Below, piece by piece: positions 1-13,470 of a DNA stretch of 64,000 bases. A program made the translations under genes and the position numbers. The notes below the pieces were generated by a model. That model ran no database searches. It was given only the letters and a program-made list of their open reading frames with translations, and was not told the origin of the DNA. Positions within the stretch are counted from its first letter, which is position 1, and each line of letters opens with the position of its first letter. Source of the stretch: Cyprinodon diabolis (Eukaryota > Chordata > Actinopteri > Cyprinodontiformes > Cyprinodontidae); the NCBI GenBank assembly GCA_030533445.1, contig CM060073.1, forward strand, positions 42,544,428 through 42,608,427, read 5' to 3'.

Positions 1-3000
1 TGGTTCTGCCCAGTAGAACATTTCCTCCATCGCTTCAACACACCTACAAGGAAACCAAATGAAAACACATTGGACAGCATGCCTCAGTTTATGAGTGCAT
101 GTATAATTCATGGTGTCCAAGGAGCACCGTGATCAAACGGATAATTTACACCAGAGGAAGGAATGGGACAGCACACCAAAGGAACCTTTAGGAGCATGTG
201 CTGCTCGTACATTTTGTTCCAGCTCAAAGCCCAGAGTGTAGAAGATTTATCAAGCATTGGAAACACAGCTCAGCTTTTGATGGAAATGCTGTTTCATCTT
301 ATAGTTTTTCCACTTCTAGTAAGGACGATGCCCATCATAATAAATGCATCAATAAAACAACAGATTAGTTCTATCTCCTAAAGACGGAGAGGAAAAGCCC
401 TTAACATCGTTTATTTTCAACCTCTGCAAGGATTTATTCTGAAATTGTAAACAATTTCTCATCCATCATAAGATATTGAACAATTTATGTTTGATATAAC
501 CCATCAATCATTTATAGAAACTGTTCTTCTACAAAGCTGAATCTTAAATCAGCCAAGCTGCCAGCACCTGCAATCCTTCATGTCACTCTGCTCCTTTTTC
601 CTCACCTGTTTACTTTATATAAACAAGTGTCCACCTCTGGAGGCAGTGACCCTGTCCATCATGGCTGCACCTGAAGTTATCCTCTCAGACAGGAAAAATG
701 GTGCCTGGACCTGCAAGACTTACAGTTTTTAACTGTAAAGTTTTTGTATTTACTTATATGCTCCTTTAAAAGCAATCAAGCAGCAGTGGGACTTTTTTTA
801 AACTTTTATTTTTTGCATTCTTTTGCATCTGCAGCCTGCTTCATGTCAGCAGTAGATTCACAAAGCAAACAAAAACATGCCCTGTAAAATCTATAAGATG
901 CAACTTTAGATAAGATTTGTACTGGTTTGTAAGGCAGACAGCAGTTTTTCCCCCCTTCAACCACAAACCTTTGCAGAGGTCATAGAAGAAGCAGAGAATA
1001 ATATTTCCTTGATGAAAGCAACAGGCCCTGATAAGTCAATGAACCAAAGAATCTCGTTTGAAGACGTTTTATAATATGCAGCTGCCGTTTCCAAACTAAG
1101 AAAAAGAAACTAAATAACTGTGGTCTAAGGTGGAAATGCACCAGACTGCCAAATTATAATATTTTATTGTCATATGGACTGATCTGATTGGAATAAAGAA
1201 GCATTAGGCTTCAAGATATTATTAGTGTCTTTTTTTTATGAATTAATAGAAATGTTTTCTATAATCAAAGCTGTTATTTTTATAATTCGCTTTACAAAGG
1301 GATCCTTTTAAAGTTATGGAAGGAGTGAGTCAGGTATAATAAACTTCTAAGACCAAATTTATCAAAAGTCTGTGGTTTCTCATGCATAGAAGAGAATGAA
1401 GCAAAACTGTACTATCATCCCCTTTTTTACATTATTTATTAATACATTTTTTTATATTTTACATAAATCTGAAACAATATTCTGAGTTTGATTACAGATC
1501 TCCCCAAACTTTTTTTCTTTTCAGGATTTTCAAGAACTTTTTTCAGGATTATTTCTGCACTGCTTATATCTCCCAACTTGCTCTGTATGCTGTTTGTACT
1601 TCTCCTAACGAAAAAATATGGTGGCTACTGTCTTAATTTTGTTTCTCATTGCATTTGGGCTTGTATCCATCTTTAAAAAAAAAAAAAAAAAAAAAGAATA
1701 CAAGTAAAAGGTTTCCTGTGGTGCACCTTGGCTGAAAAGCACAAGTGCAAGGTCCTACATGCAGAACCAAACCATTGACATTAACACTTATCCAAGTGAA
1801 GAGGGATTTATAACAGTTAAGAGAACTTATAAAATTAAGAGAAATTACTTTGCAAAGAGAGAATGAACATCTTCTGTGTCATCACCTTTTTCTAATGTAC
1901 CTTTTTATTTTCTCTTCGGGGTTAAAACTACAGTATAACCTACTCTCAGGAAATGGAAGATATTTCAGTAACAGTTAAAAGTACAGGTCTTTGAGAATGG
2001 GATCATTGTTGAGTTAGCTTTTTTGCCTCACTTTACCGATTTTGAATGGAGTTTGAAACAGGCGGGTCTAAAATGCATCACTGCTTGATTTAAAATGAAA
2101 GTTTGTCAGAAAGGATGGATTAAAATAAAGGAAAGTAAAAAAAAAAAAAAAAAGCCAATGAACCAAAATGTATTGTTATAATATGCTGTACAAGTTGCTT
2201 AGATTTGAACAGATTGTTGAATTAAATCAAGTCTAGTTCTTATCCATTTTTAGTTCTAAAAATAAATCCTTTAAGAATCCCATTTAAAATGCACCTAATA
2301 AATCCAAATCTAACAATTCCCACACTTAATGATCAAAAGGCTGTTTGACTGCGTACGATACCACGCATCATGTTGTGAACAGGCGCAGAGCTTTAGCGTT
2401 TCCTCTGTAATTATGCTGCTGTGGCATTTCAGGGAACGTTGGGTAAACCACATAAAACCTTTTCACCATTGTATTTTTTAAGCTGCTAAAACAACTTACT
2501 TCACTTCCTGACTTGTATTCACCTCTGATTTTCTGTCACCGCATTCCCACTTTACAGGATCAGAAAATAATGTATCAGTTAGCCCAAAGAGCATTACACA
2601 GGATTGTAATTTTAAGGCCTTTTGTTTTGGTGGTCATTCAAAATAAATGCATTTAAATGGCAACGTCAACAGCTTCATTGCTGGTGTTTTAATGTCACAT
2701 TAATTAAAGTCCCTGGCAGGGGGCGGGGTATATAGGTCGTTTTCTCTGTTGTTTACAGTGTGGTCCGTTCTCTCCTGAGGGATTCTTCAGCTTTCTTTCA
2801 GGGTCTAATTGGATTTCATCCTTCATTAGACAAACTGCATTAATCCAGGTTAAAAAAAAATGCTGACAAAGAACTAAAATCCACTCATCTGCTTATCATG
2901 CACTATAAAATTATGGATCTAATTTAATCAAATACAGTATTGATGCAGGAAGCAGCAGGTAGAGACAGACCCTTTTCTCTGCAGCAATCAAGTTGGCTGT

Positions 3001-6000
3001 GCAAAGATGCATGTCACAGTGCAACTCACACAGCGTGAACGAGAGAAACACTGACACCAGCAAATTCAAAATTGCATCAGTTTGGCCCACATAAGCTCTC
3101 ATGGTTTATTTATTTTCTAAAATACTAATTTTCATGCTAGTAGGGAGCATCAGAACAAAGCTCTATGGAAAATAATAATCTGTGCACACATTTGAAGACC
3201 TTCAGGTCAGCTTCCAGACAAGCCTTTCTATCTTTAGGACCTCCTTAACAAAACCAACCTGTTGTTTAATATATATTTTTTTGCTTTTCAGTAAAATTAG
3301 AGGCTTTCTCTCTTTGTTGTGCTTATTTTCTCATCAAAAGAACAAACCTGACACAGAACCTGAATCTGTTAAACAAAAGAGGAAGTGGTTTGCCCTAAGT
3401 GATAAGTGAAAAAAACAAACAAACAAAAAACAGATCGTGTGAACCAGCTTGACTGCTCATGCTACCACAAAGTGTGCAACCGATTTCTGCTGTTTTTGCT
3501 TTTCTTTTTTCTGTTAAACTTCAATGTTTAAAAGTAACACAAGCCTGTCTGAAACCAATAACCTGTTTGACAACATGAAGTAGGGCGAAATATCTAAAAA
3601 CAAAAACAGTCCATCATGTTCACAGGCCTGATAATCAAATACACACCTTGTTTTGTTTGTTTATTAATGGGATCCTCATGAGCGCAACAAGCTGTCACTA
3701 GTCTTCCTGGAGTCCGAAAACAGAAAAAATTTGAATAAAAATACGGATAAAAACTTGTGATCGAGCATTGTTTACAATTTTTAAAAAAAATTCCACCTTC
3801 AAAGAATTAAAGCACTTTTTATACATTTTCTATTTTCTTTGAGGCTCATTCCATTGTAATACAGAATTGAATATTTCATTTTTTATTTCCTGTACTATTT
3901 TGTCTAATAATGATTTCCATGCATGCATTGCTCTGTACATAAACATGCTCTTAACACTTTGTTTTTGCTTTTGGTAAAATTCAGCTGGAAAAATGTTGGA
4001 GATCTTTGGAACGCCAGGGAAAGATGCTGAGTCATTATGTACATATAGAGAGAAAATGGGAAGTTGAAAAAGTACCATTTCATCATCTCCGTCTAAAGCA
4101 CATTTTGAAGGACCACATCAGAAAACCTTGATGAAACAGCCAAAATTACTGTAGGAAAAAGTTTTTAAGCATGCTTGAGGTGGTTTTCAGCTTTTGCAAA
4201 TAAAGGGTTAATGCACAAAACAGGAAATGGGAACTATTTTTGTTTAATCAGCTCTGATGAGATTTTACCTCACATGACTGATCAGCTGTTTCTGCTGTCA
4301 CCAGATATTCCTATTGCACATGTAAACATGGCTGGAAGCAACATCAAGATGCACCACAGGAAGAACAACTTCCCAACTGTAACACATTCATTAAGACTTT
4401 CCTCCATTACTGATCTGTGGTCAGTGCTGGATTGCAGCCTCCAACTCCTGTTTATTAAAGCCAGGTTGAACGACATATAATGAAGTAACGTTTTGCGATT
4501 CTTGGTTAATTTGATTTAGACCAAATAGAAAGACTGCAAATTCGCATATCCTTCTTTTAGAGCTTTAATAATCCACTTAAAATTTCCATTTCAATTTTAA
4601 TGGAAACGGGGCCCCTTAGTGAAAACCTCTGCAGGCCAAAGTAAACAAATGATCATCCCTCGTTTGCCAAAAGAAGGTCTTTCCTGTGAAGGTGTGTATT
4701 ATGGTACATTTCAGACCTATTTCACAAAACCAACATAAGGAATTAAGTCAGGATTTCTTGGTCCAATTAAGCCAAAACTCCATTAACCCGTTAACCTCTC
4801 AAAACCTAAGGGGTCTGTTTGAAAACGACCCACTTTAAAGCGTTTACAATTAATAACTCAGAACGCATGAAAATGGCACTGGTAAAATGTTTACCAGTAT
4901 TGACATGTTAGAAATCGTTGGAAAGCTTAGATTCTCCACAATTCATCCACCAAGTTCATTTTATGGAAATAGCGAGCACCAAAGCACAATTAAGAGATAT
5001 AGCAGCATGTCAAAATATACCATGACATGACAAAGCAGCCACAACAAGCAGGCATGTCTTTATTACTGCCGTTCAAAAAAGACCTATTTTCGAGAATAAA
5101 AAACAACTTTGAGTCGTGTTTGAACTGATGCAGCTTAGGCTGTGTTTTACTCACCCAATTTGCATGTATACATTCAGAAACTAGAAGGTGTAAGCTTTGA
5201 AATAATGTATCAAACATGCAATTTGGGCTTACAGTTCCTAAGTTATTTGCTTTTCCATTTGGGTATGCAAAATAGCTGAGAGTTTTCCCAAATGAGGTGG
5301 ATGTTAAGAGGTTTTAATAACCACAGTCATTCTGTACAGCTAGCCTCCTCCCAACCAGACTAACAGCCAGCGTAACCCAATCCCGCCGCCTTATCCGCTC
5401 AGTCAGAGGTGCCACTGATCAGAAAACAATTGAGTTCTGTCACTTAATCCGTTATTTTATGTGCAGGTTATGGTATTATTTTTTTTAGCAAACAACACTG
5501 AGAACCACAATAAATATTGTTACATAGTCATATACCTTCGTTGTTTTTCCGCTATCGTAGTAGCCTATACCACTAAGTTTATAATTTCCTACGTTGTGAC
5601 TGTTCCATGCATTTTGCACATAAATGTTCCAAGTTTGATAGAACAGCTTTATAATATATAATAGACTACTGCTGTGTTGAAGGGGTAAGAGAAATACCTA
5701 TGTTTAAAATTTTCTCCACAAGTAAATCCACGACCTGTGCAGATGTGTTCTTAAACAAAGAATACAAGGAGTAAAATGGTAATTCTTTTTAAATTCATTA
5801 AGGGTAAAGAATGCATCTTTTATTCCAGTATTAACAGATTCAGAGTTGCCACCACTGAAGCATACTTGTCAGACGTTGGCTGTCCAGTTTTAATGGAAAC
5901 CAATGGGTTTGCACAAACCAGCAGATGGTGCCACCTCTAATATTTGTGCGTGTGAGATTGATTCTTACAGCACCCAACCCCCATCCTCTTTACAACCTCT

Positions 6001-6761
6001 GACCAGTTGTTTTATGACATGCTGAATAAAAATCAATACGTAAACTGCAGCTGCCACCGTCAGTCATGCCAACATTTATGACAGTGTTCTCTTACAAAAA
6101 AAAAAAATGCATATAAAGATTATTGTAGTCATTTGTTTTAATCAAGATGATATAAAGGTATGTTTAAAAGTAGCACGGCTGCCTTTTTGCTACCAAAGCA
6201 GCAAATGTAACTTGTATAAACAAACCACAGTGTGCCAAATACCTTTCCTGCAACCCAACAACAGTTAAATTAGGACGTAGGCGTGTGAAAGAAATCTGAT
6301 GTTTTAGGTTCTGTGTGGGTTACCTTGTTATCTGTGCGTAGCACACACTTGTGGGAACGTGCGCTGGGAGTTTGTGTTTCACCCTGTGCCTGCGTGTGAT
6401 TGCAAGCTCTCATGTCCTGCTGCGCGTATGTTAACCACACTCATCCTGTACGTCGAGCCACTCGCCTGGGAACCGATCTGCTCCGCCTCACGCTCAATAC
6501 CACCCCCACCCCCATCTGTCTTCTCTCTCTCTCTCTCTATCACTGTGGATCTCACTATTTCTGAGCTGTGAGGTGAAGAATTCACATTTCACCTACAACT
6601 CTGCACGACTGAGCTTTAAGTAAGTTCTGAAAGTATGTTAGAGATGTCCATGAATGGAAGCACTCCCTCAGTGTTTAAGTGACCTGAATCAGCCAGCAGA
6701 AAGTGAAAGTATTTGAGGCCACAATGTTGACAGGATTTTATTCAACCAAGAACTTTGTGTA

Positions 6762-6770
6762 CCCCCCCCC

Positions 6771-6801
<31 letters not shown>

Positions 6802-6802
6802 A
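6762..6802. repeat. C26 run followed by (CA)n
   Basis: A run of 26 cytosines passes directly into about eight CA units. Length variation is likely, and assembly errors are common at such sites. Confidence 0.95.
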
Positions 6803-6959
6803 AAGAATAAAACTGAGTCAAATAATAATAAGAGAGAGTTTAGTGTTATGGACATTGAATATCAGACATGGCATAAGAAAATTTCATTTTTCAATAAATC
6901 ACAGAGGCTGAAACCAGCACTGAGTAGAGAGCAGCTCCTCTAAGTAATATTACCGAACC

Positions 6960-7200
6960 TAATATTCAATTTAATTCAATTCAATTTATTTATATAGCAC
7001 CAATTCACAACACATTTCATCTCAAGGCACCTTACAGAGAGAATTCACCCAGATCATCCAGTCAAATTGATTCAAAGTTTTCTATCTAAGGAAAACCTGC
7101 AGATTGCATCGACTCATTGACTCGAAAGCAATCCCTCACATCAAGCATGCTTGTAGCTACATCTTAGTTCAGCATTTTAGGGGGAAGTAGATCTTCCTCA
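6960..7200 (+). repeat. dispersed fish repeat beginning (TTCAA)n TTTATTTATATAGC
   Basis: TTCAATTCAATTTATTTATA, TAGCACCAATTCACAAC and TCATCTCAAGGCACCTTACA are the start of a very common old teleost repeat. It continues with GATTGCATCGACTCATTGAC. Its type (SINE or LINE end) is not certain. A tiny related scrap occurs at about 30645-30700. Confidence 0.6.
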
Positions 7201-8334
7201 CTACCTCAAAAAAATCAGCTTTGCTTTACATTTCTTTCATGGCTCAAGGTAAATTACGTCTGTGGATTGTTTTTAAGCTTTGTTTTTTCAAAAACATTTA
7301 TTTTTATAGTTATTTTTTATCTTAATTATCAAGTTTTAATGTATCATTACTAAAAGAAGACAAAACGGATAAATACAGATTATGAAAATTAGTTCAGGGT
7401 AAACCGTAGTCTCTTTTTCTAGTTTCTAAACATGGTTCTGTTGTTATATTTATCATGGCAAACCTACTGCAATATGGCAGATGGCAACGTATCAGTTTTT
7501 TCAGGCATTAAGTCAAAAGGCGCTTCTATTTCTCAATGTTTTGGTTCATTGTGATGGGAAAAAAATGGGATCAGGGATGAGTACCTCTTAGAACGTGAAC
7601 AAACATCCTTTTACTTGATTCTTTCTCTCTGAACTGCACTGAGGTCAGCACCATGCTGGCGCTCTGATTTTCCCTTGATCCATTATTCATTCTTCCCCAC
7701 TGGAGCTCTGCCTTCATGGCAAACAGGCTTCCAAAGCTACACCAGAGCCTCCTTCACACTTTACCCATCAGACAGTTTGTGTACATTCCCAACAAAACAA
7801 TGGACCATCAAACAAAGATGCTAATAAAAACACACTGACATTCTCCTCCACAACATGCAGTGTCAGACTCCTTAGCTTCCAAGCGACTTAACAACCAGAG
7901 CAGACCCTGATAGCAACAAATTAGTTCAAAGCAGAATGATCTAGAAAAGCTGCAGTATTTCACGCCTACTGGGGCCAACATAAGCTCATTATGGAGCAGA
8001 CACACACATAGGCAAGGGGAGGAAGGACTCTGGCGTACAGAAAACACGACTAAGCTGAAGGTTTTTTATTCTTCTACAGATCCATTGATCAGCATGTAAA
8101 AGAATGGTCATAAATCAGCAGAGGAGGAAGAGAAAAGAATAAGAGAACTACAGAAAAATCTGACAGATTCAGCGTAAAGCTTTGTGAGGCAAACATGCTT
8201 TTCATTTTTTATTTTTTTTTAATATCCAATCAATGTTCCAGTTTGGCCGAGGTTCAGCTGAATCTGAGCTTTGTGCTGAGGCAGTAAGACATACTTTAGA
8301 TGATCTGAACAAGGAAACAAGCAAACATCATTAC

Positions 8335-9079
8335 CCGGGTGGGATGGCTCCTCGAGTGGTCCCCATGGAAATTCGCTGGGTACCTGGCCGGTTCAGATTG
8401 TTCTGTCCATTGATGGTGAGCGCGTGGTGACCGTGGGAGGATGAAAGTGATGGCATTACCGGAGAACAGGGGAAGTTGGCAGAAAGCGGCGACTGCACCT
8501 GTTCAGCTTTAGGCTTGCCATTTCCCACACTTATGTTATTGTGGTTGTTGCCTGAAGAGCCGGACGCTGGGGACCACAGGGAGGTTCCAGCAAAGGTGTT
8601 GCTCTGCCGCACTCCGCTAAGGGTTCCCGTGGTGCCCGAGTTGCCAGTCGTTCCTCCATAGAGCTTTCGCCGCTGAGAGGCTAAAATGGCATTAGAGGCC
8701 GCTCTTGTACTGTTCACCAAGATGCACTGCTGGCATGAGCAAGGTTGACCAGAGCTTGCGCCAACAGGCCATGACTGGGACTTGGGAATGGAGCCCATGA
8801 TGAGTGGGTACGCAAGGTCCATTCGTCTACGAAGGCGCCGCTTGCGCTGACTCTGCCGGTTGGTCTGGCACATGCTATTGAAATCGATGAGGTAGCAGAA
8901 GCCCAAAGAGGTCAGGTCCAGCCAAGGGTGCTGCTTCTCATAGGCGTTCTGGATGGTCACACAGATCTCCATGTCATACGGCGTCCATGAGCCATTGTCG
9001 TTCTCCCACTCCCAAACCACACCTTTCCCTGGGGCTGATGACGGATCGTAAAAGTTCCTCTGCACAGGCCTCATGGTGC
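8335..9079 (-). CDS. dtx1: dtx1 second coding exon (second WWE domain and start of the linker)
   Basis: This exon encodes residues 87 to about 334 of Deltex-1, a cytoplasmic/nuclear E3 ubiquitin ligase that modulates Notch signalling. The second WWE domain begins with VVWEWENDNGSW (W109, E110, W111, W118) and continues through the conserved block QNAYEKQHPWLDL. A basic run RKRRLRRR and the Deltex-specific segment IPKSQSWPVGASSGQPCSC follow. The rest is a Gly/Ser/Thr-rich linker, where I recall a proline-rich stretch in human DTX1, ending at GQNNLNRPG and IPPG. The acceptor is a TTTCCCTGTAG-type site ending at 9080. The first two bases (GC) complete the glycine codon opened by the previous exon, giving the junction QDTG-TMRPV known from DTX1. 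The donor GTAATG starts at 8334 and leaves phase 2. The match to DTX1 rather than DTX2 or DTX4 rests on this linker and is recalled, not searched. The RING and DTC domains lie outside the window. Confidence 0.95.
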
Positions 9080-11572
9080 CTACAGGGAAAGAACAGCAAG
9101 AAATACAGTATGAAAAGCTTGCTTAACTGTTAAATATAAAGGTTAAGACTGTCGCTTTAACATTTCAGTTTTTAGTTATTTACTTCTTCAATTAACGTGC
9201 TTCTCTGAAAGGTGATGCTGTTTCATTGTTTATTTTTCTTTTGAAACAATGTGAGGGGAGTGTCAGGGTTCAGCTGGAGTACAGGTAGAGAGAAGATCCG
9301 CTTGTCACATTTTTTTTTTGGTCTACAGATGGTGTACAATTACCTCCCTATTTGTAAAATGTTGTGTTTTACTCAACTAAAGCAGATTTAAAAAATATGA
9401 ATGTTTAGAGCACACAATACACTGAAGGAACAGAGGGCCAACATTTGTCTGCTGCCCCGAGGGGAGTTCTATTAGTGGTGGACAAACTGATTAAATTCTT
9501 CACTCTCATAAAGCTGCCACTTCATGTATAAGTGTGAGCGTGGCCTTAGAGAAAAATAGACGTCATAACTGAAATCCTAACACCACAAATTTGCACTTTT
9601 TTCTGCATCACGTCACTGTGGAAGGGGACTTTGGGACGGGGCGGCTTTGTACCCCTGCCGATGGGCACTCACTCCCACCTCCATTATAACACAATTACCA
9701 TAGTCCCACAGGAAATCAGGATACCTCAGCCTATCCATCTACGCACCACACATGAGCAAAGGTATTCAGGCAATCCTGCAGAAAGAGTCACCTCTTTCCT
9801 CCACTGGTTAATTTAACAGCTAAATGCATAGTCCTGCACAAGGGGAGAGCCTCAGCAGTAATGGAGTAACGAGAGTGTTTTTGCAGAAAGAATTAGTTTA
9901 TGCCTAACATGGGTGAAGGAGGGCAGCGGCACACCACATCAGCAGAAACACTGACTCTGACCTTGACTGGGTCCCAGTCTGTTGCAAAAAATTTTCGGTT
10001 TCCTGGCTAATTTCAGTCTGAGCTGTGTGCTCACAGATGACTAGTCAGCCAGCTGCCTGCATCTCTCACAGCTTCAACAAGTCATCCATGTACAAATATC
10101 TAGGCGAGCAGCACCAATGCATGAACATCACTTACAGTTATATTTTCTTTTTTCTCAGAAGAAAAGCAAAATTAACAATCCCCTGTAAAACATTTCAAAA
10201 TGTCCCCCCCAAAAATAATAACTTAAAAGTCACGGCCTACTGTCTGTAGAAGAGGAAGGCTCTGTAATGTTCCTGTTCCTCTCTGTGGCTTTTTTTTTTT
10301 TTTTTACAGATGTATTGCATGCAAAATGGCAAGTATGGCTGTGAGTTTGTAGCAAAAACAAAGAGCTGAACAGGTGTTGTGCAAATTTCCTTAATAAGAG
10401 AACAGGTGCAGGTGTTTATTCCCCGAGACAATGACAGATTTAATCATTTTGAAATTCTGTTTAGGCTTCAGCTCAACTAAAAGAAATGCATAACATCCAC
10501 ATGACCATATTATGTGGTTGATTTATAATGTGTAACATTTTCTCTGTGCTCTTAAAAACAGGAAGCAAAGAGCTTTGTTTTGCATCTACGTACTTAAATA
10601 TATAAATTCAAGAATTTTAAAGAAGTATTTGCACCACTCTGTCTGTCACGGTTCCTAAATGATTAAGCAAAGAAATTAAAAAGTTAGAAGTGGGGCATAT
10701 TTTAAATTATGGATTGTCTCTGTTTCAAGAGACATGGTCAAAACTTTACATCCTCAAAAGTCAAAATCTGGCTAAATATTTGAACACTGGTCCTGTGTAA
10801 ACCAGTAGACCTATTTTTAATTAACTGGTTTACCGGCACAAGCCAATTACTTCAGGATAGGTAATAAATCTTGAGCTTTTTTCCAGTGAAAGATTAGTGC
10901 AAATTCTTGTCACACGAAGCAGCATAATCACAGATTCTTCCCCTCCAATAGCTGCTCCTAACAAGCTCAATATATTGATCACATCCCTGCTATTATTTAT
11001 CAGCATTTTCATTTGTGTTGTAGTCTTTTGATGTTTTTTGTTCAACACACACTTATACCTGCACATCCTTCTCAGTTGCACATTTTATTCGATTCACGTA
11101 TGACAGGGTCAATCAATTTAAAGTCTTTTTTTTTCTAACTTTAAACTTTTCCAGTAATTTCTACCGATAAACCAGAATTTACCCACTGTGTTACAATAAA
11201 AGGTTCTTGTTTTTTGATTGATTGCCCTCAACATCCTTAACTTTGTGCAATTGGTGATTGTCTGATGATTTGCTGTTGAAGGCAATTTACTGGTTGCAGA
11301 GTTTCTTAAATCCTTGAACTTTTTATTTTCGATAACATTTTTATATCAACACATACATATGTCAACCCTTGTCACATCTCACAATTCACATCTTAATATC
11401 TGATTTTTATAGATCATTTTAGACCTTTCACTTACATCAGGCATACAGGCTGTCTATTCCAGCTCCGCTAAAAGTTATCCAGGGGCTATTGATAGAAAAA
11501 ATAACAAAAAGAACCCCCAAAAACGACAAATAAAGATACATGTCCTTCAGACAGACACTAGCCCCATTAAGA

Positions 11573-11576
<4 letters not shown>

Positions 11577-11616
<40 letters not shown>
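11577..11616. repeat. T40 homopolymer
   Basis: Forty uninterrupted thymines. No retroposed sequence with matching polarity is recognised next to it. Confidence 0.95.
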
Positions 11617-11621
<5 letters not shown>

Positions 11622-13115
11622 CTTCATTAGTCAACCTTTTCTTAATCCAGTAAATACTGCTTTTTTCCCGTTTGTTTTAACTTTACCTAGTCCTATTGAG
11701 AATTATTAGGTGCAGTGCAAAAAATACAGGTTCTATTGAAAACCAACAACTTTGCAAAGAGGAAAAATCTCAGCCATCAGTGTTTAGCTGTTATTATACA
11801 ATCAGGATTTTTTTTCTGTGTTTTGGCAAATGTTATGAAATTGCAAATGGTCCCCAGGCAGGACTTTGGAAACCTCCTCTGCTCTAGGACATCCAGTTTT
11901 CTTCACTTTAAATTGGTCTGTGTGCTTTATGTTACAAAAAATCCTCCCACCTCTTTTGGACTATAAATAAGAAAAAGCAAACTTGAAGAGAGCGGCTCTC
12001 ATTGTGATCAGAACTGCCAAATAATGATTGATATTAATTATACAGATTATACAAAGGTCTTACATAATGCTTCTGACAAATGATGAGAGAAAGACGTTTG
12101 GCTACACACGGCTTGGCAGCCAATCAGGAGCCCAAAATGTCATAGAAAATAGTTAATTTAGAAAATATTACTCTTGTTACAGTTTATTTATTTACAAAAT
12201 ACAAAGTTTACAACACATTGATCTATACAGTGAACTCAGTGTGGTGGAAAAATAAGCTGACAAAGGACAGCAGAGCCACTGTATATTTGTATGTTTAAAC
12301 ACAAGCTTAACCACATCTTCCTATGATTGTTATTTTGGTTATATCCTTTGCCTCTCCCCAACACAAATAAATATATTTTTGATTTTTTTTTCCTGCACAA
12401 GAAAGAAGCAAAAACAAATCCTGCAATTTTTTTTAATTCTTTTTTAGAGAGAGAAACATCTAGCAGTACCTTTCAGCCCTTTAGATCACTGGCTGTTTAA
12501 ACAGCCATACCTGTGGAGCACTGATTAAACATATCCAGCAGTTGTACAAACACTCCAGAGCTTAGATATAAATTCATTAATCAGGCATGAAAACTATTAA
12601 AAGGCAGCAGGAGACTTCACTTGTGTTCTAATAAAACAAAAAGTATGTGAAAGAATGAAAGACTAGAGAGGGAGTCCACAAATAATAAGCAGGCAGAGCT
12701 TTGGGTGGAGGATCAAATGATATAAAATCATAAAATATGTGTTCATGACATGCATGATGATTCCAGTTGTGCTAATTCAAAGATTGCCCATTGTAGTTCT
12801 TTGTTATTCCCTTTTTTTAAACAAGGTCTACTTTTCATATGTCATCTTCATATATTGTTTAGCTTGAAAACATTTATTTTATGCAGCACCAAAATGTTGT
12901 TTTTATTACAGTCTGACGGTTAGAACCAAGTAAAAACATTTATTAAATATCAGCTAGATTTTACTTTAATCAACATTGACTTTTAGCCACTATAGGCCAA
13001 TAGACTAATAACTTTAGTGCCCCTGAAATTGAAGCAGTCTCCCTCCTTGTTTTGGAACTGATAGCAGACCACTTTGGACAAGGAGATTGAGAAGTCATTG
13101 AGTTCCTTGTAAAGA

Positions 13116-13470
13116 CAAGGCTACATTCACCCCTTTAGATTACATCTTACATCAGATATCCAAAAATATACCTAATCAAGTGCCATTTTCATTTTGTTGC
13201 TTAAAAAGAACTTTTAGCTTAGATACCTCTCATGTTTACCGGGAGAACAGACTGTTGTAAAACCAATGCCCTAGGTCATATAACTCAGTAAAAAATCTTA
13301 TCTGACTCTTTAAGGTTAAAGAGGCAAATTTTTAAGAAGAATAGCCTGCACTGAGCATTGATAGAAATGATGTTGTACCTCAAACTAAGCAAATACTTGG
13401 GTCACAAGTTATGTGATATAGCTTTAAAGGGCATTGCTAATACTTTCTTAATTTAAAGTAATTAATTTGC
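13116..13470 (+). repeat. unnamed dispersed repeat, copy A
   Basis: This stretch aligns with 33567-33830 in the same orientation. Matching blocks include CTACATTCACCCCTTTAGAT versus CCACGTTCACCCCTCTGTAT, ACATCAG...CCAAAA in both, and AACAGACTGTTGTAA versus CTCAGACTGCTGTGA, then GGTCATATAACTCA versus GGTCACATGACTCA. No frame or terminal repeat is evident. I do not recognise the family. Confidence 0.5.

Larger units (their letters stand above)
1..8334 (-). other. dtx1: dtx1 intron 2, partial (no exon seen)
   Basis: From the donor at 8334 to the window edge I find no further Deltex exon on the minus strand and no convincing gene on either strand. Small open frames here are random in composition. 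The stretch holds an A20 run near 1675-1695, a C26 run followed by (CA)n at 6762-6802, a short (TC)n near 6521-6538, and an old dispersed repeat at about 6960-7200. Around 4790-5320 the inverted similarity of TTAACCTCTCAAAACC to GTTAAGAGGTTTTAA hints at a decayed TTAA-type element, but the inside is not recognisable. The intron therefore exceeds 8.3 kb. Confidence 0.7.

Noticed and set aside
8476..8661. Plus-strand frame of 61 residues in the dtx1 exon
   Set aside because: Antisense shadow of the dtx1 coding sequence.
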